Program-made: the position numbers and the translations under genes
Shown: piece by piece, positions 1 to 13,200 of the stretch
Layout: every line of letters begins with the position of its first letter
How positions within the stretch are numbered: the stretch's first letter is position 1
The notes under the pieces: generated by a model
Seen by the model: the letters and a program-made list of their open reading frames with translations, nothing else
The model's database searches: none
Told to the model about the DNA's origin: nothing
DNA from: Takakia lepidozioides
Taxonomy: Eukaryota; Streptophyta; Takakiopsida; Takakiales; Takakiaceae
Reading direction: 5' to 3'
NCBI GenBank assembly: GCA_030704615.1
Contig: CM060734.1
Location: 38,580,042-38,644,041, forward strand
Length of the DNA: 64,000 nt

Positions 1-177
1 CAACAGGTTATTGTATTCAAGGTTAATCAGCCACTGTACCTATACCCGTCATCAAAAGATACTGCAGATGTGGTGATTGAAGAAGGTAAAGTTGAGCACA
101 AACCTTTCAGTAAGGCATACATTAAGTGTCAGCAGAAAACCACAACAGAGACTAAGAGCTTTTTCTTAAGGAAATAA
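1..177 (+). CDS. Possible 3' end of an unidentified coding exon, cut by the window edge
   Basis: A frame open from base 1 runs 58 codons to a TAA at 175-177. The translation looks protein-like: mixed charged and hydrophobic residues, ending SFFLRK. I do not recognise a family. If real it is the terminal exon of a plus-strand gene converging tail to tail on DEK1, whose stop codon lies 170 bp further on, so the two 3' UTRs would overlap. The same bases could simply be DEK1 3' UTR. The minus strand is interrupted by stops here. Confidence 0.25.
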   Translation, partial: QQVIVFKVNQPLYLYPSSKDTADVVIEEGKVEHKPFSKAYIKCQQKTTTETKSFFLRK

Positions 178-346
178 CCAGAAAGTGCACCAAGTGGAGG
201 AAGTAATACCTGCTCTTGACAATTCAGTAGAGTAGGAGTGACTCCTGCACAAAAGAGTGTTGCTCCATCCCCAGAAAGAATTGCACATAATTGTCACATC
301 CACTTCAGGAGCCAACCCCACATCTTGTTCATTCAGTGGTACTCTA

Positions 347-1277
347 CTAGAGGGGTTCTAGTGAAATGGAAGCTTTTGTAAACACCGAGAGCACAAACTG
401 GGCTTCTTGCCCTGGCACCCAGGTAGTTGGCACAATTGTGTAGCCTTTTGGGTCAGGCTCCAGCAACATTTCACAAGACATCTCTCTTGTATTGACATAG
501 TCTGTCCCTGAGACTGCTTCATGCATGTAGATATTGGGTCCTGATCGCTTGCCCCTAGTTTTAATAATTCGCATACCAATAAAGAAATTGGAGGATTCAC
601 CACTCGGATGGTAGTTGCTGAAGCCCGCACGGCGACGGGAAGAGAAGTGAACACCCTGACACAAAGACCCTGATTAAAGCTTAACACGCAAATAAATATG
701 AAATTGCTCTATCGGTGGAGCAATGCAACACACAATTGCACAAAAGATAGATCTCTGCAACAAGTACTGGGTAAGGCCTATCAGTCACACTCTAGTCACT
801 TACTACCTATGCTCCTGGTGACCACAGAAAACCAAATCCAGGAAAAAGCATTCACTGCATTACACGCGCTTTGCAAGCACCAGACATGACCATGCAAACT
901 CTAGAAATCTGTTCAGCTGTAGCAATGTCTTTTCATTTTAAACGTGTGCCAACATCCGTTAGAAACTTGAAGAAAAAGTGCTGACAAGCATTGCCAATGA
1001 AGCAGGCAAGAAGACAGGAGGGAGAAAGAAAGAGATGTACTTGTGTAAGAGTTACAAACACGTGGATAGGAAGACGGGCATCTGGGCCAATGGCCTTCAG
1101 ATGAAACTGTGGATTCTGGTGCCAGGTGTCAAAATCTTGGCAACCCCCAGCAGTAGAACCCCGCCATTGTCCACGCACAGAATAGCGCATCTCTGGTGGA
1201 TAGATCCGACAGACATAGAGAGATCGAAAGTGCAGTTGAAAGTCTTGCCATGACATCCAAAATACACCATCTGCAGC
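347..1277 (-). other. DEK1: DEK1 C2-like (C2L) domain, last two coding exons
   Basis: Exon 1041-1277 begins AADGVFWMSWQDFQLHF after a GGACAG acceptor that restores phase 0 with exon 28. Exon 347-655 ends with VLSVFTKASISLEPL and the TAG at 347-349. The domain corresponds to calpain domain III/C2L, which contributes to calcium- and phospholipid-dependent activation in calpains. Confidence 0.93.
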
Positions 1278-4200
1278 CTGTCCAAGTTCTTACAACACAG
1301 TCAGCTATAGCAGCATCAATATCAGCAGAGGGAAAGGGAGGCCGGCACACCAGAAAAGCAGTTTAAAAACCAGCATTTCAAAGTACAATACCTTTGTGAG
1401 TATGATTGCATGGACAAGTAATATCCTTATGACTCGAGATATCTCCCTATTTACAATTAATACTAACCAAAACAGAAGTACCGAGATAAAAGTTTCTGTG
1501 TAGGCATGTGTTTTAGCAAGACACACATGAGTACTCCATGTAACTCCCGGAAGTACAATCTTGGAAGGTATAGTCGAACTTCTCACTGCAGCTTACCTGA
1601 GGAATGTACTTGAGCTTATGCTTCATTCGATCAGTCCACTCCTGCGACAAATCCGACCAAGGACCATTCCATTCGACCTCATTGGCCCAAGGGTTGCGAA
1701 TTTGAACCAGCTTGTGCCCATCTACCTCCCGTACCTGAGAGTGTGGAGATGATTGAGTGCATAACAACCATGTTCAGTTAGAAAAAGACAGATGTAACAG
1801 AGCAACAAATACACAAATGCACACATCAGGTTACCCTGCCGGTAGCATTCACCCATAGTACAGGGAGGTCCTCACAATTCTAGGCTTCATACAGTACACA
1901 AAACCTAACACCAATGAGAAAAAGTGAAAGACATGGTAGAAACACAAGCAAAAGGGACAGCCCAGGACCTGTAGCAAGGAATAGGCATGGCCCTGCACAA
2001 TACCACTGGATGATACATGCACATCTGATCCTGAAGGGGTACCAGCCCCAAGCAAAAAACCTTCCTCCTTAAACCGCTGCAGCTGAAACCACAGTCGCCC
2101 ACTAGCAAGATCCAGCTGAGACGTTTCAAGAGTCATGTCAATTTCCTCCCCTGCACCACCAGTCAAATCAACAAGTGCATCATGGACAACCCCGCCTTCC
2201 AAGGCTTCATAGGAGCCATGTAGTTTGGCATATGCTTTTTCAAGGATGGAGACCCATAGCTCGTTTTCCTTGCGGCTAGTTGCAAAAGCTGGCTTCCCTC
2301 GCCCCTCACAAGGAATCCAATCATCAACAACCACTGGCACCCACTCTCCCTGCACAGACACACATTGCACTTCAATGAACAGCACAAGCAAAGGCTATTA
2401 CAAGAAACCAACTTCAACTACAACAGATATGTAACACCTGCGCAGAGCCTGAATGCACAACACAACCTCAGCTACAAAGACTACCACTTATAAGCCTAAT
2501 GGGCAACATCACTTCCCTACACTTCCTCCATTTTGCCTAAAACAACAGTACCATCCTTGACGATAACATGGACAACTAGAGCAAAGACCAATTATTGTCA
2601 TCCTGGGAACCCTCCTATTGCCCTCTACATCTCTTACTCTTGCCTTAAGCTCTTGGCATTACTGTGGATGATGGAAGTTTGTTTCTCGTCTTCCCTCCCT
2701 GGTATGCCGCGTCTAATGAATACATTGCTCATGCGACACACACTTAGGAGCCACATCTGCTTTCAAGGGGTGTGGAGGCACTCATCCAGAATATCATAAA
2801 GGTACGAGATTGACCTGAATGCAAAACCGAACAGTGTATATCCCCTCCTCATTGTATTCAGGTGTGATCATGACATCAGCAATGCGTGATGCCTCAGTTA
2901 AGACGGCCAATGCACTCAAGAACCAGCAATCGCCCAGCCGACCCTGGCAGGAACGAGAATAAATAGGTAAGATGCTGTGTCATAAAGAATCAAGAGAGAC
3001 CCGTACACCCAGAAGCAGATACTGAGTGGCCTAGCAAGGCCCTTTGAAACTAGAAACTGTCCCTTTGTATTATCACTTACAGCACAAAGCTCAAGAAACG
3101 GACCCGTGCACAAGGACATATACAATGTTCATCTGGAGGGTGGACAGACCTGGCAAACGTCAGAAGGATTGGCAGTGCCTGCAAATAGACGAGGGAGCGA
3201 GTCGATGCCTTCTACACTGACTAACTCTTTGGGGCGCAACCACTCATTCACCACCTGCAGTCCATAGCAGCTATTTCACACAGACTCCTTCACAGGTACT
3301 CCCAGAACAACCTGAAAGAACAGAGGCCGTGCAGAAGCATTCACAGAAAGCAAATAAGCAACGTAAAGATAGTATTAAGCAGCAACTTAAGGCTTGCCTG
3401 AAGTTTTGCAGATGGATGATTGGGATCCAGAAACAAGGACTGATTTGTTGGTGGAAACTCTTGGTCAGTAAAATGACTCTCTCCCCTTGCTGCCAAAGCT
3501 TCTTTTACAGCCAGCTCAACTGCCCGCATCCGCTGAGTGACCTCCTCCTGTGTCTCTATTTTTGGGCGTCGAAGCTTCCTAGACAAATAGTCCATATCTA
3601 AGGTCACAGTCTCCCTCTCTAATGCCTTTCTCTTCTCACCAGTTGTGGGCAGCTCGTCCCAGTAGATTTCATCTCGACCATACAAGTCAAGGTCATTATC
3701 ATACCCCCAATCTTCAAACTGCCAACCAAAAACCAGCATGAGAAACTGAAAGAGAGCATGGACAAACATTTATCAATATCAGTACAACAATAAGCAAGTA
3801 TTCAGTTAAGCCGTCAAGATCATACCCCCACAAGAGGGAATAGAGTTGGAATTTACCAACCAGGACATCCTCCAATTGAGCTTGGATACCGAATTCGTAC
3901 AATAGTATAAATAGGACAAAAGCCAACATCACAGCTGACTACAAATTACCGCAACATCAATGTTGAGACTTTGAGCAAAACATTTTTAAGTGGTGTTTAC
4001 AGCAATACAGCCAGGCAATTGCAAGTTGCCTGAAAGGAAAAAATACACACCCGCATCGGTGTCTCCATTGGGGATGTCTGCCAATAGTCATCTGGTGAGT
4101 CCATGTCATTGTATTCTTCAGGATTTGTATTATTATGGACCATCATGATCTCATCCTCTGACAAGCAACGACCCCACATAAAGATGTCCATAGCCTGCAT

Positions 4201-7200
4201 TCTTGACTCTGCTCCTTCACTATCAGATCGTCCAAACGCATCAAGGTCCATAGGGGGCCTAATACCAACCCAGATCTCCATTCCTTCCTCCAAAATGCCA
4301 CCTTCCGTGTTCAATGGCATTTTCTCAATTCTCTTTTCCCCGTCAAAGTTTCCATCCAAAAATGCCACTGCCTCCCCAGTATCCATATCAATAGTGATTG
4401 CAACTGTATGCCACCTGTATAACATTAATAGTTTGACATTAGTTGCTTTGACAACTATTACAATCTGAAAGCTCATCAGGGCTAAACACGTGGAGCCTCT
4501 ATCTCAAATTTTGTCCATGTGATGACTGAATGTAAGAGCCAGACTTGTGGCCAGCCCACAACATTCAATCACAATTGAAGCAGGAGAAGAATGAAATGAC
4601 ACTTTGTAATGTCCGAAGGGGCCCATGGGACAGGATACAACAACGAAATGACCATTTCAGGATACATCAAGTGACGCCCTCAGATCAAGTTGGTAAGTTA
4701 CAAGGCACTCCAGATCTTCAAAGCTGAAGGGCTCTGCTAAGGAATGGGAATCTCTGAACAGACAGTAGTATCTCTCGTGTATCTTGTAATATGCAGGCAG
4801 GAGAAGTGGCTCTGTTTCCACTTCAATCAAGACGAGTATTTTAAAACGTGTGTAACACCATACCTTCCATCAGCAATACAAGTGCTTCCAATAAACCACT
4901 CTTTCTTGAAGGTTGTGTGGCCTGTCCCCTTTACCACAACACGGAGACCAATTTGTCCTGCCTCTAAGCCCTGTTCAGCACCTGCAACCAGGACTTCCCA
5001 ACACTTCTGCGAGCGTGCTTCACAAGCCAAGACACAGACTGGTCCAGACTCTGGCTGCACCATAACAGCAGCTGAGAAGGTGACCTTCTGGCCTCCACAT
5101 ACAGCAGGGTCGATGGGTCCACACAGACGCCCAATGCTGCGAGGCTCATCATCAAGCACACACGCAGTCCCTTGCACTCCAGTCTGAAAATATCCAATAT
5201 AGTGTTAGAGACTGATGCATTAAAAAACATAATGCCAGATTATTAGGCAACCCAATATTCATCATGCCCTGAGAGTGTATATATTTGAGCTGCATCCTCA
5301 TGATTCACATGATAAGAACTTGGTAAGAATGGGAGCCAACATACTAATTGAAGTTCATAGGCAAATCAGAGCCTTTGTACACAGTTTGACACCTACAGGA
5401 GGTTTCCTCCGTCAGGGCCTCAACATGCCAGAAAAACGCAAGCCGAGCGTCATTCTTAGTGTAGTTTTTCTACTAGAACATTCGAAGATCAGGTTTGTTA
5501 TTGGAGTCATGTCTAGACATCACAAACCTGTTGGGCGCGTTGAGCTCTTTGTGCAATCAGTATGCGTCGAGCAAGGCTTGAGACCTGGTCCCTGGGCCGG
5601 CTTTCATCAAGTAAGACATCCCCACCTACAGCACGTACAGCAGCTGCCATTGCAGCCACTTCCTTGCTGCCCACATCAGGTACACATGAGATGACGGAGG
5701 CTTCCATTTCTCGACGCCGTCGTTCCTCTCTCTCCAGCAAAGCCTTTCGTCGCTCTTTACCGATCTCTTCCTCCTCCCGCCGTTGTTGCATGATTTCCTC
5801 CTCTGTTTCCTTCTCCCGCATGTAACTACAGGCAATGAGCAATAACATCAAGAATTGGAAAATAGAGTAGGAGTAACCCATCTGCAGTTACGATGGCCCC
5901 CTGTTCTATGTGGGCAGGTAGTGAAACAGTTGTCATTGTACTTTGGCAACAAAACATACATGACAACATGAAGAACAAACTGCAACATTGCACCAGAAAA
6001 CAAATCAAAACCTTTTCAGTGTAGTGAGCAGGAATCGACTTCATTAATTTCATGATGACAGAAAAGAGCCTCCTCTAAGACATCTCATATGCCCAAACGA
6101 CAACTCAGTCACAGGGTGAAATACCTCAACCAAGCATCATAAACCACTTACTTCTCTTGCACCATCTCAAATCGTTTGCGGTCCTCTGCTGACCATTTTT
6201 TAATCTTCTTTGCACTGAGATTTGAGAATCCAATGCTATCAAGGAAAAGCCTAAGCCGCACTTCATCCTGCAAGCAAGGTGGAACATAGTCATAAAAGAC
6301 ATATTTCCACTACCCTGATCACAAACCAAAGGGGCTTATCAACAATCGCAACCAACAAAGTATGAAGATGTTGTATGGTAGTACCTGCACCCTTTCAGCC
6401 CTTGTGGCATGTCCAAGCACTAAAAGCAGATAGCCTCCAAACTTATCCCACATGTAAACCCACTCTGTATCAATAGCCTCCTCCAAAGCCAAAATTCGTG
6501 CGTGGGCACACAGCTTCCTTCTGTAACCTACATCGGCTGTGGAGTCGTAGTGAGAGACAAGGGCTGCAGGAGATTGCCACCAACACAAACCAGCAGCTTG
6601 TTCCTCATTTCGCAGCCGTTCTCGAAGCTTCAGTACATCAGCCCGAGGAAGAACAAAGTTCCCTGCCTTGTCACGGGTGATGGCAGCATCACCTACAAGC
6701 AACGCTGCTGAACTGGCAGATCTTTGGGGTGCAGAATACGTGCCTGACATTGCATTTCGTGTCTGACACATAGAAAAAAAATTTACAGTAGAACTGGATA
6801 TGAGTAAACTCGTCACGGTAGTAGCAGCTGAAGACAGCTGACATCCAAGCTCCAGGAAAAAGGATAATGGTTATCTAAAAAGACTCCCTAAAGACCGCAC
6901 ACCTCCACCTGTACATTCAGAAATGAAGAAATTCAACTGTTAAAAAGAACCACATAACTACACATATGGGACTACCTTTGTCGAGGAACGGGCAATGGCC
7001 TGGACAATTGTATCCTTCCTCAGAAACTGCAGCGCATCCTCCATCATCTGTGTCAAAAGAACCCTTAATTAGTTTTTCTTGAAGCACATCGATAAATTTG
7101 ACAACTGAACAACTTAAAATGATTCAGTACTGCCAGAAGTGACTATAGAAATAACTTGGTGGGGAACTTGCGCAGTTGTGCAGTTGCTTAGAAGGTAGAA

Positions 7201-10200
7201 CTTGAAGTTAAAGCAAGGCGAGATTTGGCGAAGTAATCCTGACAATTCACCTTCAGAGTTAAGTGTGGACGAGAAATGGCAAAGCCAAAGGCCACAACTA
7301 AAGTCACGGCTGACACCGCTGCCCCAGCAAAGGGAGGATATATTTCCAAGCTTGCTACTACTCCCCACCCTGCCGTAGCTAATGCAGTACCATAGAGAAT
7401 CAAAAAGGACCCACTGGAAAAATGCACACAACACCAAACATCAGTGAATGGCACATAATTTTTATAAAGATTTCTAATCTACACAGCAAACACAGGTAAG
7501 GAATACCATTAAACCTAGTTCCCCTGTTATTTCAACACCCAACCAAACAACACTGGAGAAGAGTTCAATCAGACTCGCCTGACATTCTTGGCAGAATCTG
7601 CATGCGCATCATATACATATACAGGCAGGACGCGAGGCGAGTAGACAACCACAGCAGGTGATAGGAGGACCTGTCATTTTTCACAACTCCTCATTAATAG
7701 GTGTTTCCAGTTTCCACTCTACCAGACTCAGAAAAACCATATAGAAAACTTACAAAACTCCAAAATGAATCAATGCATTTCATCCTAAACTCGTCTTCTT
7801 GTCAACCAAGGCCTAAAAGAAGGTGAGAATCACTGGGCAGGTTAGTAGTGACTTTGTCTACCAAAAATAATAGCAAACTCTTGGTGGATCCTTATCAGAT
7901 CCAAACCCCAACACCACTTACAGTAAGGGATCGACCAGCAAGAAGACTCAAAAAGGCAAAATATCCAACCGAAGCTCCCACAAACGGTTCATCTGCAGCA
8001 GGCCAAAACCATATCTATGTAGTGTGGCAAGAAAAGTTCCTTCCTATCAATCGAGAGCAGACTGTAGATCATTTGAATGCAGAGAAGAACTTTAACATAC
8101 ATTCAGAAAGTGACTGTATAAAAGAGCAAAATGGACTAAAAAGGGGATGATGATTGGGCAAACCCATCAACCTAAAAAACCTCTGCACACTCAAAAGAGA
8201 AGTTTACAGCACTTAAATACTGAGGATCAACCTCGGCCCCACTTTGTCTCTGATACCAGAATCAAACAATTCTGGTAGCACCACAATGCCGGTCAGAAGA
8301 TGCAGCTTTACAATCATCCACCTGAAGTTCCTGAGGGTCTCAAAGTTTTATTATCGTCAAGGATTGTTCCTGAAGAGAGATATCGGAGGGTTTCACACCT
8401 GCCAAGAGCCCAACAAGGAAGGCAGCCAATGCCAGCACAAATGCGACTAGGCAGACCAGAAAAACCTCCATGGGTGTCAAATAGAAGTCGTGGGAGGCCC
8501 AGTGATGGATAACACCAATGGTGAGCACTACTAGTAGCATAAAAAGGAGGAACGCAACTCCGACCTGCAATAAACACGATTTTTCCACTGGCAATTAGTA
8601 AAATGAAAAAGTCCACTAGGAGAGGATACAGACATAGGCGTTGGCAGGATACATGAAGCAAGACCACTCCATGACTCACCATCCAAGGATTGATAGTGGC
8701 AATCACTGCAGAGATTGCACCCAGTAATAAAAGAAGGCCCAACCCCACAAATATGTACACCCCTTTCGAAAGCTTCCAGCCTTCATCCTTCCTGCCATGT
8801 CAAGCATTTTATCAGATAACCAACATGAGTCCACCTAAGCAATAACTGGAGAAGTCACCAGAACCATCTCTCGTAGAAAAGCTTCACACATTGTGAGTCA
8901 TGAATGAGGTCTAGTGAAGAATCTTACCATTTGTAGACTCCACAACCAAGAGAGAAGACAGCCGGTATACAGACTAGAGGTAACAGGGCAGCAAGGAAAT
9001 CAGCCTCAATGGGGACTTTATCAACACGGCTTTGCACCACCCCCACATAAGATCCTCCACAGAAAGTTACGAGTACCACTGCACGTTTCAAACCAACCAG
9101 ACAAATAAGAAAGATAAGACAACAGAATGTCCCAGTAAGAATTTTAGGTGAGGATCAACGACCTATTAATATATCCTGCTGCTGTCGACTCCAACATGCC
9201 AGCTAAAAACAGTAATTCCCCAACAAACACTCAACTGATGTCATGGCCACTAAAAACCAGCACTTTTTGCTCAACACTGTTAAACCGTGGATCAACAATG
9301 TACATATAAATGCTTTCAGTGAATCAAGGAGGAAAGAGGTTCACTACAACAAGCATATAGGAACTCTACATGCCTACCACACATCAGTCAAGGCTGCATG
9401 TGACTGGCACCTATGGCAAAGAATAGAGGTTAAGTGTACAATAAGAGCGTACTTGCGTATATCTACAGCCAAATCATACCTATGAAGAGCGCAACACACA
9501 CTGCCGAAGATAGAGAGAAGCGATACGTGGCAAACCAAGACACTGCTGGACAGATTCCTGTCAGAATGAGGGCAACCGCTGAGGCGATTGCCCATCCCAA
9601 ATAGATTGACGAGGTATATGGAGACGTGAAACTTGTCTGATTACTACTCCACCCATGATAATTGAGATCATTGAGGGGACTCAGAGAGATTATGATCCCC
9701 AAGGATAGTATGCTGCTGACACAGATTATGATGGCAAGTGTCATGACGTTATCCTGCAAAGACAAGAAGGTGGTCATTTCTCAGAGAATATGCCATACAA
9801 ACAGTAACCGTATAGTTTAAGCCGTATATCACTGCCATGACTAAAACACATGTCCAGATGCTATGCCACTGTAGTGAATAAAGGCCGCTTATCTGAAACG
9901 TCAAGCCCAGCTCCTTGAATCAAACCATCTCGGCGTGAGCCAGAATTAGTTTACGGTAGTACTCCAAAGAAAAATGAACTTTGACAGCTTAAAATGCGTA
10001 ACTTGATCAATGCATGACAGGAAGCTGCCCAAAGAGACGGTTTTTCTTTACACATATCCTGATTCCCTTCATAACTCACCTCCTTCAACCTGCCCCGGTC
10101 TTGCGAATCTGTCTGGTAAGATTCACTTGAGGAAAAGTCCCCGTCCAAAGGAAAGTAAAAACGATAACCATTGTGCACCCACATGGGAAGTGCAATGGAA

Positions 10201-13200
10201 AGAGAGGCCACCATCAAAGGGACTGTTACAGCCAGGCCAAGAAGAATCGACGACTTGCTGAGCACATGGAGACATGGAGACAGACGTAAGTCAGTGGATC
10301 GAGGAGCAGGCAGGCCTCATCCATAGATGAGAATCTCAAAGGCTATGAAATGGCACTTTATAACGTCTGCAGAAAGCTCAAAGCTTACGGGACAAAAGGA
10401 AACCAGAGGCTGAGGAAATATAGGCTCATTGTGTCTACCGACTAGAGAAGCGGCAACATGCACATGACCAAGTGCTGACAATTTTCCAATCCGCTTATGT
10501 AAAGATGGTCTCCAAACTTCTATTCCAGCAAATTGTCAAACAAACTAATCTCTAGTGATAGAATAATGTTGGGATGCAGTGATATGTTAAAAACTGAGGT
10601 CGGGGAAATTGCAAACCTGAGGAAGGCAAGGAGGAGCCCCACCACTGTGCTCAATAGCCAAGCAATAAATCCAAACTGGAACCACAAGCAGAAACCACTC
10701 ATAGTGTGCAAACCCAACTTACAAACATTTACCCACAAAATATAAGCAAAATATACAAGAGAAAACCTCGAGTTTGTTAGCTATGTGAAATTGCTCCTTG
10801 AAACTTAGTTTACCATGGCTAGAAGAAAGGTTCAACATCAACCACAACAAAGTACTTGGCACGTAAGTAGCAAACTAACTTGCAAGGAGAGCTGGAATTG
10901 CATACAGTGAAACAATATCATATGGCTTCTGTGTTTTCAATTTGTACCTTGCAAGCCCTGCGTGTAAGCACCATTTCTTCTGCTTGTAATGAACGCAAAA
11001 AGGCCATGATAGAACACAGGACTGGAGAGAGTAGTAATGCCGAGAAACCAAATTCGAACTGCAGGACAAAAGCAACTGTTTCAATTACAATAACAGACAT
11101 TAACGTTCCTGACAGTCAAAACCTGTCAGCACTTCCAATGTTTCTTTCCGAGGCAAAGGGGTGACAATCTCTACAAACAAAAAACCTATGTGCTTCTTTG
11201 CACTATTTGTGTGGTTAAAAGCTGCTTCTTTTCTTCTTCTCTTTTAAGAAACGAGCCAAACACCCCAGATCAAACTTCCAAAAACCAAAAACCTTGATGA
11301 CTGCTAAAAGTCCATTCTGACAATCTAACAGGCAAGCAGTGCAAACAGACCCTGGAACACAGCTAAACAATACAGTAGAACCACCAAAACCAAATGAACC
11401 AATCAAACCCCGAAGTTCAGGATGGATCGTGATCCCTCTTGTAATATGATGCTTCAATCAACAATGGAAAGGCCCTGAGCCATGTAAAGCAAAGTCTCAG
11501 ACTCAGGAAACCAGGACTGGAGCTTGGTTCACTACACTTTGCAGTTTTCCCACCTTCCTCCTAAAGAGAGAGAATGTACTTATGAGACATTGTTTAATCA
11601 TATGTGGAAGTGGCAGCAGCCCATAGAGGCAGCTCACAGACCAGGGTAAGGGCCTCCAAAGCATGGATTAGCCATAGCCTCTTAAAAGAAATGATACTAT
11701 CAGAGAGACAGAGAGAGAAGGAAAGAAATTGATTGCATTCCCTCGATGCCCATACGTAAAAGTAACAAGAGAAAAAATTTCAACTGCAATCTTTGCAAGC
11801 CCACAAATGCCCACCCTACACCTGCTCTCTCTCTCTGGGCATTTTGACGCAATAATACCAATCCTCCTTTTCTTTCTCAATTTTCTTCTGTTTCAATCAC
11901 TTTGTCCAAGGATGTTATAAATACAAATTTTCTGACCTGCTCATGTGTCACATTGATGACCATCACTTTGGAAGGTCGGAAAACAGAGATAACAACAGTT
12001 TCCACCACGAAAATGACACTGAAGAGAACCCAGGCACGCTCCGGTGTACCTGCAAGTAACTGTACAGCCCAACGGATCCTTTGCACCCACCTACCCCAGT
12101 ATTGTCTTTGCAACTCCTCTGACCAAGAAATTGGCTCCTCAGCCACCATTGTTTGTGATTTATTTTCCCCAGCAGTGGCTTGTTCAGTGTTATCTCTATA
12201 GTCTCTGTCAGCATCAAGGCTACTTCTTTGCAGCAAAGCCAAGATCGTTGGGTCCAACCCTTTCTCCTTGAGCATCACTGCAAAGTTGGGATCAAGCCCT
12301 TTGTCCTGGAGTAATGTGGTGAGCTCTCCTTCCCCGCCATGTGCCACAAAAGCAGGATGTCGATGTTGGAGCATGGATGTAAATTGAGGATCATTCAACC
12401 TCTTCTGGAACATCAAAGCTAAGTTGAAATCGAGCTCCTGCTGATCCATTGGAGATGCATGTGGGCTACATAATTCTACATTCTGCACAGTCTCTGGTGC
12501 CATGCCTGACCCAAGGTAACAGAGCCGGTTGTGATCGATAGCATCTTGGTCTGGCAAAATGGCTGGTTGACTGCTAGCCGGTTTCTCTCTCTCTACCATG
12601 CTATCCAGTCCAACACTTGGCCTCCAACCCTCAACTGTCGGAATGCTGAACCCTGAACCCAACTCTTCAATTGCCCCTGCTAATCTATGTTGGACTGCAT
12701 CTGTGGCACCTGCTACTTCACCTGGGAACCCGGCATTTGCTTGACCTATAATTTCCAGAGCAGCTCCAATCTGCTCGGCTGCAACACTGCTGCTACAAAC
12801 AGTGCTGGATGCACGCCCTTCCGAGACACTAGACGAGCTGCCTAGACCCCTTCTCCGAAAACCCTCTCGTAATCTAACTACTGTGGGTTCCAAAGCAGCT
12901 CTTCGAGCAGCTGAGGGATTCACAGCCGAAAAATGCCGAATCACCGCAGTACCCAATAGGACTGAGGCTACAACTGCATAGCCGATGCAGTGGCCCAAAT
13001 ACCTGTCCGTTATCACCCCCAACAAGAATCAGATCACACACATAGCCATAGTCTCGCTCTCATTATCTACCTCTCCTCTTCTGACGAAATAGGAAGCCCC
13101 TGTTATTAGAGAAGGCAATTCTTCAAATAAGACTACAGCTACATTGAGGAATTATAGCGAATAAAGATCTCTTCACCTCAACATCCCTTTCAATACAAAA

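Noticed and set aside
1278-1596. A 7-nt microexon in DEK1 between exons 28 and 29
   Set aside because: I first thought one was needed to keep phase. Using the acceptor GGACAG seven bases upstream gives AADGVFW in phase 0, with the family-typical length and no microexon.
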